Below, in pieces: positions 23,201 through 33,303 of a DNA stretch of 64,000 nt. Numbering within the stretch: the stretch's first letter is position 1; the number at the start of each line of letters is the position of its first letter. Origin of the DNA: Clitoria ternatea. Lineage: Eukaryota > Streptophyta > Magnoliopsida > Fabales > Fabaceae. The DNA is taken from assembly GCA_037962975.1 (NCBI GenBank), contig CM075673.1:15298001-15362000 (forward strand), in the 5' to 3' direction. The notes beneath the pieces were generated by a model, which saw only the letters and a program-made list of their open reading frames with translations, did no database searches and was not told the origin of the DNA. The position numbers and the translations under genes are program-made.

Positions 23201-25599
23201 TGTTGACACAAAGAGGTATAGAGGCTAATCCTGATAAATGTCGCGTTATCCAAGAGTTACAGAGCCCTAAAACACTAAAAGAGGTACAATCCCTCAACGG
23301 CAAAATCACTGCTCTAGCACGATTCATGCCAAAAATGGCTCATCGCTCTCTTCCCTTGTACAAAATGCTGAAAAAAGACAAGAAATTCAATTGGGGCCCA
23401 GAGCAAGAGGCGGCTTTCCAAAGCTTGAAAAATGTCTTAGCCAGCCCTCCAATCCTGGTAAAACCAAGCCCAGGTGAGCAACTCATCGTTTATTTGTCTG
23501 TTTCAGATGAGGCTTTAGCAGTAGCTCTGGTCAAGGAGACAGTTGAAGGCCAACGACCGGTGTACTTCACCGGTAAAACATTGCACGGTGCAAAATGCCG
23601 TTATCAAAAGATTGAAAAGGCAGTGCTTGCAGTTGTTTGGGCTTCACGACGCCTAAGACCATACTTTTATGCCCATCCCATCTTGATTCGCACAGACTTG
23701 CCATTTTGTACTATACTGTTCAAACCAGACTTGGCTGGAAGAATGATCAAATGGGCCGTAGAACTCTCTGAATTCGACATATCCTACGAGCCAAGAACTG
23801 CTATCAAGGCACAAGTCCTAGCAGATTTCGTAGTTGAGTTAACAGGTTCTGGCCCAGATACAGATCATTCACACTGGACAATATACGTTGATGGGTCCTC
23901 CAATAGCAAAGGATGTGGGGCAGGAGTTGTTGTAGAAAGTGATAACGGGGTACATCTTGAAATTTTATTGCACTTCACCTTCACTACGTCTAACAATCAG
24001 GCGGAGTATGAAGCCTGCTTAGCCGGACTCAAAGCAGCACAAGATATTAGAGCCAAAACTGTCACCTTATGCAGTGATTCTCAATTAGTCATCTCGTAAA
24101 TTCTTGGCGAGTATCAGGCTAAAGAACCCTTGCTGCAACAATATCTAAACTGCGTCAATGAGTTAAAGCAACATTTCGACGAAGTCTCTTTCAAACATGT
24201 ACCCCGGGAAGAAAATACACGTGCTGATATCCTTTCCAGGTTGGCTAGCACAAAGAAGGCGGGATGCACGACTACGGTTGTACAAAGTACCTTGGCGGAG
24301 CCAAGTATTTCCTTTCCTTCCTCAATGTGTATGATTAGAAGTCGTTCCTTTGATGACAATTCCTGGGTAGCACCGATAGTTCGTTACCTTGTTAATGGAC
24401 AATTACCCACGAATGATCTTGAACGCCGGAAACTAAAGAAAGAAGCACCTTATTATACGCTCCTAGACGGACAGCTATACCGCCGAGGAATTTCTGTTCC
24501 TTATTTAATATGCATAAACGAAAATGAGGTGTAAGCCGTTTTAGAAGAAGTCCATGAAGGGCAGTGTGGACACCATCCGGGGGCGCGTAGCCTAATGCGA
24601 AAGATACTCAGGGCTAGATATTGGTGGCCTACCCTGAAACATGACTCCGCCTCATACGTTCAGAAGTGCGATCAATGTCAACGATTTGCAAACCTTCATC
24701 ACACTCCGGCAGAAGAAATGTCATCTTCAATAACACCTTGGCCTTTCTATCAATGGGGCATGGATATCTTAGGTCCGTTCCCAACTGCGCCGGGCGGTAT
24801 CAAATACTTGATAGTTGGTGTTGATTACTTCACCAAATGGATTGAAGCAGAGGCAGTGGTGCATATTACATCAGCCAGGACTCGCAAATTCGTATATGAA
24901 AATATCATCGTACGTTTCGGAGTCCCTGGACGCATAATTACTAATAATGACACCCAATTCACAGATCGTAAGTTCACTGAACTCCTAGAAAATCTCAGCA
25001 TTACGCAAGTTTTTTCTTCTGTGGAACATCCTCAAACCAATGGCCAAGCTGAAGTTGCCAACAGAGAAATCTTGAAGGGCCTGAAGAAACGTCTTGGTGA
25101 AGCAAAGGGAGATTGGACAAATCAATTATGTCACGTTTTATGGGCATATCGGACAACCCCTCACTCCACCACAAATGAATCCCCATATCGGCTGACATAT
25201 GGAGTTGAGGTTGTTATTCCCATTGAATTGGCAGCTCCTTCAGCTCGAGTCCTCCACTTTAATGAAGAAGCCAATCAACAGAACCTCGCCCATGAGCTCG
25301 AGGTCTTGGCGGAATTGAGAAAGGAAGCCTTTGTGCGAGATCAAGCTGTCAAAGCAAAGGCCGCCAAACGGTATAACACACGTGTTTCTGAACGCCGTTT
25401 CAAAGAAGGAGATTTGGTTCTGAGAAGGGCCAATATCAGCAACAAATTTGCACATCAAGGAAAATTGGCGCCAATCTAGGAAGGTCCATACCGAGTCACC
25501 GAAGCTCTGGGTAAAGGCACATACCGCCTAGAAAACTTAGATGGCACTCCGGTCAGGAATAAATGGAACATTTTAAATTTACGCATATATTACAGCTAG
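20225..25599 (+). pseudogene. gag-pol polyprotein of Tat element, one frame broken by five stops
   Basis: From about 20332 to TAG at 25597-25599 all domains lie in a single frame. They are a gag coiled segment (REEIAELRREKA), gag core (SVPFSKRLMNAHVPRHLQ; LTGEALSWFKSLPSG), zinc-knuckle-like CEFHESVGHTTEEC near 21420 and protease VDHGSSCDVIFYDCF near 21946. RT follows (YVDLNKCCPKDPYPLSN, SFMDAYSGYN, VYIDDIIAKT near 23047), then RNase H, archaeal-type RNase H (WTIYVDGSSNSKGCGAGVVV), and integrase with zinc finger (YVQKCDQCQR) and core. In-frame stops lie at 20512, 21037, 24097, 24532 and 25477, plus a frameshift near 20310-20330 after ATG 20225. In integrase the usual DNG triplet reads NND (ITNNDTQF), removing a catalytic aspartate. 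The element is dead in cis. Confidence 0.92.
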
Positions 25600-25886
25600 T
25601 TGGGTAATACAGTATGTTATCTTTCTCCTAACTTAAGGTTCTTCCCAAATGGGCTTTCCTTGAAAAGGTTTCGACGAGACATACCCCAACTCAGCTCTTT
25701 ATGTAGTTCCATCATTAATAAAATTCCTTCCTACATTCAATCTTCATTCTAACTTTCAGTCAATTATCCGTGATAGAACTTGCTCCCATGCAGATAAGAC
25801 ACCGGCTCCAACAATTGAAGCATAAAAACATAGCTCTTTATTCCATAAAAGACTATCCAATATGTAACAGAGCTTCACAAACGGAG

Positions 25887-26420
25887 CCAAAAAAACTCCT
25901 TGGGGGGAAAGGATTGGTGTCTCAGCCTACGCTGCACCATACCGACCCCAAGGTCCAAAAAACTCCTTGGGGGGAAAGGATTGGTGTCACAACCTACGCT
26001 GCACCATACCGACCCCAAGGTCCAAAAAACTCCTTGGGGGGAAAGGATTGGTGTCACAGCCTATGCTGCACCATACCGACCCCAAGGTCCAAAAAACTCC
26101 TTGGGGGAAAGGATTGGTGTCTCAGCCTACGCTGCACCATACCGACCCCAAGGTCCAAAAAACTCCTTGGGGGGAAAGGATTGGTGTCACAGCTTATGCT
26201 GCACCATACCGACCCCAAGGTCCAATAAACTTCTTGCAGGAAGGATTGGTGTCACAGCTTATGCCGCACCATGCTGACCCCAAGGTCCAACAAACTTCTT
26301 ACGGAAAGAATTGGTGTCACAACTTATGCTGCACCATACCGCCTCCAAGGTTCAACAAACTTCTTACGAGAAGGACTGGTGTCACAGCTTACGCTGCACC
26401 ATACCAACCCTGGATTTAAC
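25887..26420 (+). repeat. Tandem array of about 8 units of 66-67 bp in Tat element
   Basis: Each unit reads roughly AAAAACTCCTTGGGGGGAAA, GGATTGGTGTCACAGCCTA, CGCTGCACCATACCGACCCC and AAGGTCC. The first five units are nearly identical; the last three diverge progressively (CTTGCAGGAAGG, CTTACGGAAAG, CTTACGAGAAGG). The period is not a multiple of three in every unit, and the apparent ORFs through it in several frames are repeat artefacts. It lies between pol and the antisense gene. Confidence 0.92.
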
Positions 26421-26585
26421 AACTTTCACTTGATCAGGAGATACACTCCAATTCCAATTCAAAGGGATGAACACTCCATCCAAATCCTTACTCCGCCTAA
26501 CTGCTAATGTTCTGCGGAGTACATAATCAACAAGCTCAAGCATTATCAACAAGTCCAAGTAAGTATAATACTTGCAAAAATTTTC

Positions 26586-26960
26586 GCTTCATTAAATTCT
26601 TAAAAGGCTACTCCGCCTATTTACAGAATTTAACTTCATTAAATTCTTAAAAGGCTACTCCGCCTCTTTACAGAATCTAACTTCATTAAATTCTTAAAAG
26701 GCTACTCCGCCTCTTTACAGAATTTCGCTTCATTAAATTCTTAAAAGGCTACTCCGCCTCTTTACAGAATCTAACTTCATTAAATTCTTAAAAGGCTACT
26801 CCGCCTCTTTACAGAATTTCGCTTCATTAAATTCTTAAAAGGTTACTCCGCCTCTTTACAGAATCTAACTTCATTAAATTCTTAAAAGGCTACTCCGCCT
26901 CTTTACAGAATTTCGCTTCATTAAATTCTTAAAAGGCTACTCCGCCTCTTTACAGAATTT
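26586..26960 (+). repeat. Tandem array of 8 units of 47 bp with dimer structure
   Basis: The unit contains CTTCATTAAATTCTTAAAAG, GCTACTCCGCCTCTTTACAG and a variable seven-base end. Unit ends alternate AATCTAA and AATTTCG in copies 2-7, so it amplified as a 94-bp dimer. The CTCCGCC core recurs in this element's LTRs. It lies in the non-coding spacer before the antisense gene. Confidence 0.9.
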
Positions 26961-27204
26961 CATTATACTAAGTCGTGTTTCATTAGTCCTCAAAGGATTA
27001 CTCTGCCTTATTAATAACATTTTACGAGGCACAAATCCTACGGACTCAAACATCATTTATATGAACAAGTATAAATTTACAGAACTTGTACTTTATTAAA
27101 AATTCTTTAGGGGTCCAGAGCCTATCCTGGAACAAGGCAATATTATTAAAGTGCATAAAACCCTACAAAGAACAAAATTTGCAAAGAAACCCCGGAGCTA
27201 ATCA

Positions 27205-29856
27205 CTAAGATTCGGGCGGCGCTCCTTCTTGGTGGGCAGAGCTAGGCTGAAACTCACTGGGCTTGGACAAACTCTGTGAAAGGGGCAAGTCCGCCAAGAC
27301 ATACTCTTCATTAGGCGCAGGAACATGACCCCCCTTAACAGGTACCATTAATTCACCATTGATAAACTCATAGTACGGGTGAATACCTGTTGTATTAAGA
27401 ACAACGCCTGGATTGCGATGACGGATCTGGCGAATAGCCATGCTAAAAGCGTCATCGATCGCTGCTTCAGCCGAATCCAAAGCTATTTGCAACTCCTGAT
27501 CAAGGCGTTTATTGTTGGCATCTGAAATGGCTTTCTCAGCTTGCAGCTCTTCGACCTGTTTTTCAAGGCCGCTATATGCAATGGCTGCTTGATCCAACTC
27601 CGCGGCCCAGGCGTCTTCAACGAAAGCCTTACTGGTTTCAAAAGAAACCAGTCTCTACTGAACTTCACTCACATCCTCACCCAATTTTTGGTTCTGTTGT
27701 TTCAAATCTAGAACTTGTTTTTCCAGCAAAACATTTTCAGCCTTGACCCGGGTCAGCTCGCCCACATCCTCGCCCAGCTTCAAATTCTGCTGTTTCAAAT
27801 CCGAAACTTGTTTTTCCAGCAGGGCCTTATCAGCTTTAACCCGGGCCAGCTCCTCTTCCAGCTTCTTCTTATCAGAGTCGGCGGCGTCAAGATGTTTATC
27901 TTTAGCCTTGATAACCTCCGACAATTGTTCATTATCATGCTCTAGGCTTCGAATTTTTTCAACAGAATCATGGAATGATTCTTGAAACATAACAGCCTCC
28001 ACAGCCACCTCAGCAATACGAGGCACTGAAGCAAGATAACCATCAATTTCGGCGAGATGCCACCTTGCAGCAGCAGTGGCATTCGCAATCTCCTCAAAAT
28101 TGATCTCTGGGCGGAGTATGAACTCAGGGTCGCGCCTCTCTGACTGGCGGGTTCCCACATTTGCAAAATACAAGTAAGGGTTCAGACGAGACCCCGCCAG
28201 AGGAAGAGAAACAGACCGCCTAGATGGCTCCCCTGGAACGTTGACAAGAAAAACTGCTGTTCCTCGAGCAGTCAAGTCCAGGGCAGGAGTCTCAGATCGA
28301 TGAGGTGGGGAACCTTGAACCCCCTCCATCTCCTCTTCCACAACATCTTCTTCAGGGGCATCCTCCTGACCGCCCAATTCAGTAGTGACAGCCACAGCTG
28401 ATGGCTCCGGAGTTTCTTCAACTCCTATCACTGCATCAGATGATGCTCCTTCACCCACCTTCTCTTTTCCCTTGCTTTTCCTTTTCTGCAAAGGCTGGGG
28501 GTCCTCTTCCTCTACCTCGATAGTTTCCGGTTCTTAGCGTTTTTTAGATCGCCTTTCTACATCAACTATCGAAGGTCCCGCACCACCCTCCAGCATCACT
28601 ACCTTGGTGGATAAGGCAAAGGGAGAGTCCTTGTTAGACCTGCAGCAAGGTTCCTCCGGGGCTGCACATTATTCTCTGCATTAACTTCCTGGCGACTCAT
28701 ACGGAGTTGCTTGATGCGTTCCATCCCAGGAAATACTACAATCTCTCCTGCAAACATAATATACACGAATGAGATTAGCAGTTGCAAGAAGAACGGAAGT
28801 AGTATGTATACAAGCAACAAGTCTTAAAACATTACTTAAATATTCTTCAGCATCACGCCCAAGCAGCCTTCGGCACAGAAACTGCTTATGGGCGGAGTTA
28901 TACTCCTTCAGTGTTCGGAGTACTTCCACAGAGGTAGGCGACAGAGCACTCTCCTCAACCTCATAAGCTTGTTTAGTCAGGAGGAAGTGCTCATGAGTCC
29001 ACGCCACCGGGAATTTATCAATCCCCTCCGCACTCCGCCAAAAAACAGACTTATTCTTCCTGACAGAAATTTTTACAAAACTCATTCTGAAATGGAGTCC
29101 GCCTTCTTTGGCGGAGTCAGCAAATGCCTTAAAATTTACAATCTTCGGCTCCGCCCGAAGAGTGACGAAACCCATTCCGCCGGTCTTTGCGTTCACCCGC
29201 CTCATTATGCGGCAAAAAGCAAAAAACAACGCCATAGTAGGCGTAAACTCCAAATGCTTCGCCAGCACTTCAAAGCTGCGGACTATTCCCCAACCATTAG
29301 GGTGCAGTTGAGAGGGGGCGCAATCCCGAAACCTAAGAACACCCATCTGGAATTTGTTCAAAGGAAATCGCACCCCCAACTGAGTAAAAAGGATATCGTA
29401 CATATACAAAGTACGATCATCCTGAGGGCGATGGCAAATGCGTTCAAACGTCTTTGGCGAACGCATAATAAACCTCTTTTCAAATCTCTCATCCGCCCAG
29501 ACAGGCACCGACAACTCCATTACCCCACCACTTGTCGTTGCATGACGCGAAGAAGCTTCTTTCACGTCTGCCTCAACCCAACAATAGGGATCAGTCTGAA
29601 GCATCTTTGTCCAGTCTAACCCATGCAGCACAACATTTTGACATTCTGCCATTGTTCTTACTTGTATCTGAGGAGTACCTCCTGCTACAAATGAATGTAC
29701 AGCATTACTAAAACACTCCACGCTGCTGTAAAACGTTGAATCCCTCCCAGTATAGAAGCCCCCATCTTCACTCTCAATATCCGAAAACATAGGTTGAACA
29801 GATACCCTAGGGCACGACTCTGATTCTTTTCCTCTCATCCTCGTTTCAACAAACAC
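27205..29856 (-). pseudogene. Antisense spliced gene of Tat element (putative gypsy-type transposon protein, Transposase_28-like) with coiled-coil tail
   Basis: Exon 1 (29856-28836) encodes about 340 residues including MAECQNVVLHGLDWTKML, GVRFPLNKFQMGVLRF, CAPSQLHPNGWGIVRSFEVL and PTMALFFAFCRIMRR. This is the family annotated as 'putative gypsy type transposon' (PF04195), found in plant retroelement spacers. An intron 28835-28748 (GT..AG on the minus strand) joins in phase to an exon giving EIVVFPGMERIKQL, which soon meets a stop (PYPPR*). After a frameshift a long coiled coil follows (28491-27205), with repeated VSDLKQQNLKLGEDV-type heptads, a TAG near 27658 and a TAG at about 28535. The gene is opposite in sense to gag-pol. 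It has no known enzymatic function; a structural or regulatory role has been suggested for such antisense genes but is unproved. Confidence 0.75.
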
Positions 29857-30515
29857 ACATATAAAGAAAACAAAACCAACCCAATAACAACAAAGACAGA
29901 AAACAGAGGAAGAAGAAAGTTACCTTAAATCTCTGAAGAAATGATGAACTGGCAACAAGAAACGACTCGCGAGGAAGTAGCGTTCAAAAGGCAGTTTAAA
30001 CACTAAAACGCAGAGTGGAAGATGAAGCAAAACGATCCCTCTCCTAAGAGTTTACCTATTTATAGTCATGGCTTGGGGGGAAATAAGCGAAACCTCAAAA
30101 ATTTCAGAAATGTACCTATGACTGTTGGATGAATCATAATGACGTTCCATTAATTCTGAGACCGTTAGATGAATCTCAAGGGAGGCATTTCCTGGGCCGT
30201 ATTTTCAAAATCTAAGGCCCATGGTAATAACCTCGAAAACGTATTCCAACTGCCATCCCACGCATTTATGTCCCATCATTGGAATGGTAATCGTTACGAG
30301 GGCATACGTGGCAATGAGAGATTGAAGCGGCAAAACGCAGTATCGAGACGCTTTGATGACAGGCGTGGCAAGTGATGACAAAAACAATAAATGCATGAAA
30401 ACACTTGTCCATAAATTCAGAACTAGCAAACACCGCCTAAACCCATGCCTATAAAAGCTAAACATAACAAAGTGATATAGCTTATTAAAGCGACTCCGCT
30501 AGTCACTCTAACAAG

Positions 30516-30527
30516 CTAGGGGGCAGA
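30516..30527 (+). other. Polypurine tract of Tat element
   Basis: CTAGGGGGCAGA immediately precedes the 3' LTR start TGATCC at 30528. A purine-rich tract at this place primes plus-strand DNA synthesis. Confidence 0.75.
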
Positions 30528-31556
30528 TGATCCGGTCCCAACACCGGCCCCCAAGAGCATGGTTTTAATGCTTTGCCAGATCAGCATTTCAAACAGAAGA
30601 AGTACGTTTCAAATCCCTTATAATTACTCTTATACGGAGTACATGCCTTAGAAACGTACTCACCACTCCGCCAAGAAAGCGATTTGGTTAGGCGGAATAT
30701 ATTACACCCTATTGTGTAAGTATCTTCTAAGCGAAGTCCATGCCCAAAAGGATATTCATGTTACTCCGCTAAGGCATGTTACTCCGCCAAGGCATGTTAC
30801 TCCGCCAAGGCATGCGACTCCGCCAAGGCATGTGACCCCGCCAAGGCGGAAAGTATTAAAAACTTGTACACATGTACATAAAGCACTTCCAATGCACACT
30901 ACTTCGCCAAGCCATAGGCTTAACACAGGCGGAATACTGAAATCCCCATATTGCGAAGCGAGCCCATACTAATAACCCCGGCACGAGATTGACTCTGTCT
31001 TGAGAGGTTGAAAATAGGAAACATGCTGTCACGCATAAAAGGGAACAACAAATAAAATAATGAAGCATTAACGCTTCCCAAGTGAGTGGAAATACCTACT
31101 ACAGTGATAGTGCTTGTAAACGGCGCAGGGGGCCCGCTACCTTTCTTGCATTATGCTTGAAAACAAGGAATGAGTCCTACCAATAATAGAGCACCAGTAA
31201 CAGGCATATAAACCTCAACAAAAAGGTATAAGGGGAGACCCTTAATTCTAAACCTTACACACACACTTGCATAATTCTCTTAGATTTGCTTTCCAAGTAA
31301 AAACAGTACTTTAAAATACTGACTTGAGCATCGGAGAATAATTGCAGGTACAACCACCAATTGTGTCAAGGCAAAAGAGATTATTCCAGGTGGACTACTA
31401 CACCGCCACAGAGAGCATTGTACCACGTCCCTGTATGCAAAGAGTACTCCATATTTGTATTTGTACAAAGACCTTTCCGTATCAGATTTCACATTACATA
31501 TACAATTTGAATTGTTTGGTATTCACCCCTTTACACCCCCAGTAAAGAACAGTTCA
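30528..31556 (+). repeat. 3' LTR of Tat element (1,029 bp)
   Basis: Same termini as the 5' LTR, followed by the GTATA duplication. It keeps five near-perfect tandem copies of an 18-bp TACTCCGCCAAGGCATGT unit at about 30764-30850 and a further 160 bp missing from the 5' LTR. Differences from the 5' LTR are about 21 transitions and 2 transversions by hand count. Confidence 0.93.
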
Positions 31557-31561
31557 GTATA

Positions 31562-33303
31562 CTTCTAACATGAATGTATAGTTATTTCGAGTGTCTGTGT
31601 GCTCACTTCTTTTGGAGTATGTATGAATCTTACTGTATGGACCATGCAACTTGATGACTTCTTTAAAGTAACTTGTTATATCTTATGCATATATAAAAAA
31701 AAAATTTAAAATTTACAAACTTGTAACACCTTAGTTAAGTAGGATAGATCCAGTAGGAATAGAGCTAGGTATACGAGTTCTAGCCCACGGGCCGGTCCTT
31801 TTAACCTACTCTTGTAGGCCAACCCGTGGGCCAGTCTATATTTAAATTTATTATTTTATTTAAAATAAATTCTACCTTGATATTATTTCACTTTCACATT
31901 ACACTTTTTTAGAAAAGGTAGAACTTTTAACCTGATATGAGAAAGTTGATATTTAAATTTCATTTGTTGCTAATTTATTTAAAATTAGTTGTGAAAGTTT
32001 CCATTTTGAATGGTTAAATATTTTAAATTATATGTAGCTTGAGTTTCATAAAAAAATATGTGTTTTGGATCAAAGCCTAATAATTTTAAAACAAAAAAGG
32101 TAAAAATAAAAAATAAAAAATAAAAAATATAAATATATATGCAAGCTATACGGTCCTAGAAAAGTTGACCTATTTAAAATACGGGCCACACGGGTTGGCC
32201 CTGTTGCAGGGCGAGCTTTTGCGGGCTGGCCCATTTTGGGGTGGACTGGCTCGTATACACAATAAATCTAAAGGCCAAAAATCATATACTTATAGTAAAA
32301 TACACTTTTAAAAACATATTTACAAAAAAATCCAATTCTAAAAAAATATGAAAGATAATTCCATATGGAAAACTTCTAAAATTTAATTTTAAAAACCAAA
32401 CAAAATACATTTTCAAAAATTAGTTTCCAAAATACTTACTGAAAGTTTTTAAATTTTGCAAAAAGAAAAACGTAAAAGAGAGTTTTATTTCAAGGGTTTT
32501 TTGTTGAAATTACATTAGAAAAAAGAAAGATGGTGCAGAAAGTAAAACAGAAGGTGTATTTAGATATGGATCTGAAAATGGCGGTAAGGCGGCAAACGAG
32601 GGAATGAATATTTATATACTTGTGCACACTTCTCACTCGCATCTACCTGCGCTTCTCATCCTCTCGGGAAATTTCTAAAGGCCATGACTTGAAACTTTGA
32701 AAGGTATGCTTCAATCTCTTTGCCATAGTAGATCCGTGAGAATAACCATTGCTTCGATTTGATAATACTATGTGAACTAGCGGTTCATATCTTTGGTGGA
32801 ACTTCTGAAAGTTTACGATGTTACTAACAGGGGCTAACAATTAATGTTCTTGTTGCTACATGATAGCCTGTGCAATCTGATTTGAACTCAAAGACATGTG
32901 TGACTAGATTTAGATTTTGGAGGAATTATTTAGGATAACGTTTTTCTGCACAGCAATATGTGAAGATATGTCAAAATATGATTAATTGTGCAAACCGAAC
33001 CAGGCAATTGAAAGGTATAGAAATTCAAATCTAGAAGAATATCGATGATTGTTTCTCTGCCGGAGTCGGGGAAAATACTTGGCTCTTGCACAAGTGGGCA
33101 CAAGTGGCCCCAACTCATGTGGCTCAAATTGCTCTTCAATCTTTCATTAAGCTAAAGAGCACATTCGTTGCCATGATACAGTCCTGGTCCTAGTCCTAGT
33201 ATGAGAAAACTTAAAAAAGTCTTTGAACGATGATTTTGTTACAAACAGTTCGAAATGAATAACAACAACGATGTGTCCTCACTCCTCAGGCTCCACCGGT
33301 CTC
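31562..33303. other. Intergenic stretch between Tat element and DNA glycosylase gene
   Basis: AT-rich and non-coding. It contains a probable short DNA element (31769-32258, listed separately) and, up to 33303, the region downstream of the glycosylase stop codon on the minus strand, where its 3' UTR and poly(A) site must lie. I did not find a convincing separate gene. Confidence 0.5.
31769..32258. mobile_element. Probable non-autonomous DNA element with GTATACGAG inverted ends
   Basis: GTATACGAG at 31769-31777 is matched by the inverted CTCGTATAC at 32250-32258. Next to both ends are inward GC-rich phrases built on GGGCC/GGCCC (CCCACGGGCCGG; GGGCTGGCCCATTTTGGG). The AT-rich middle has no coding capacity. 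The GGGCC-rich ends resemble non-autonomous hAT-type elements, but no 8-bp target duplication was identified. Confidence 0.45.

Larger units (their letters stand above)
19368..31556 (+). mobile_element. Complete Tat-lineage Ty3 LTR retrotransposon, 12.2 kb, TSD GTATA
   Basis: The element is bounded by LTRs with TG..CA ends and a perfect 5-bp duplication GTATA (19363-19367 and 31557-31561). Order: 5' LTR, PBS, gag-pol (20225-25599), 67-bp tandem array, 47-bp tandem array, antisense spliced gene (27205-29856), PPT, 3' LTR. An archaeal-type RNase H between RT/RNase H and integrase places it in the Tat lineage; a long spacer with an antisense gene after integrase is known for some Tat elements. 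By hand count the LTRs differ at about 23 of roughly 783 shared positions, nearly all transitions, so insertion is fairly recent. Reading-frame damage makes it non-autonomous now. Confidence 0.95.

Noticed and set aside
25770..26507. Several overlapping ORFs with repeated CTIPTPRSKKLLGGK-like peptides
   Set aside because: They are the three frames of the 67-bp tandem array; no frame is favoured and no start context or domain exists.
25887..26960. Regularly repeated units resembling a CRISPR array
   Set aside because: Units are contiguous tandem repeats without unique spacers, inside a plant retrotransposon.
28888..29619. Plus-strand ORF of 243 residues
   Set aside because: It is the shadow of the antisense gene's first exon, which has recognisable family motifs on the minus strand.
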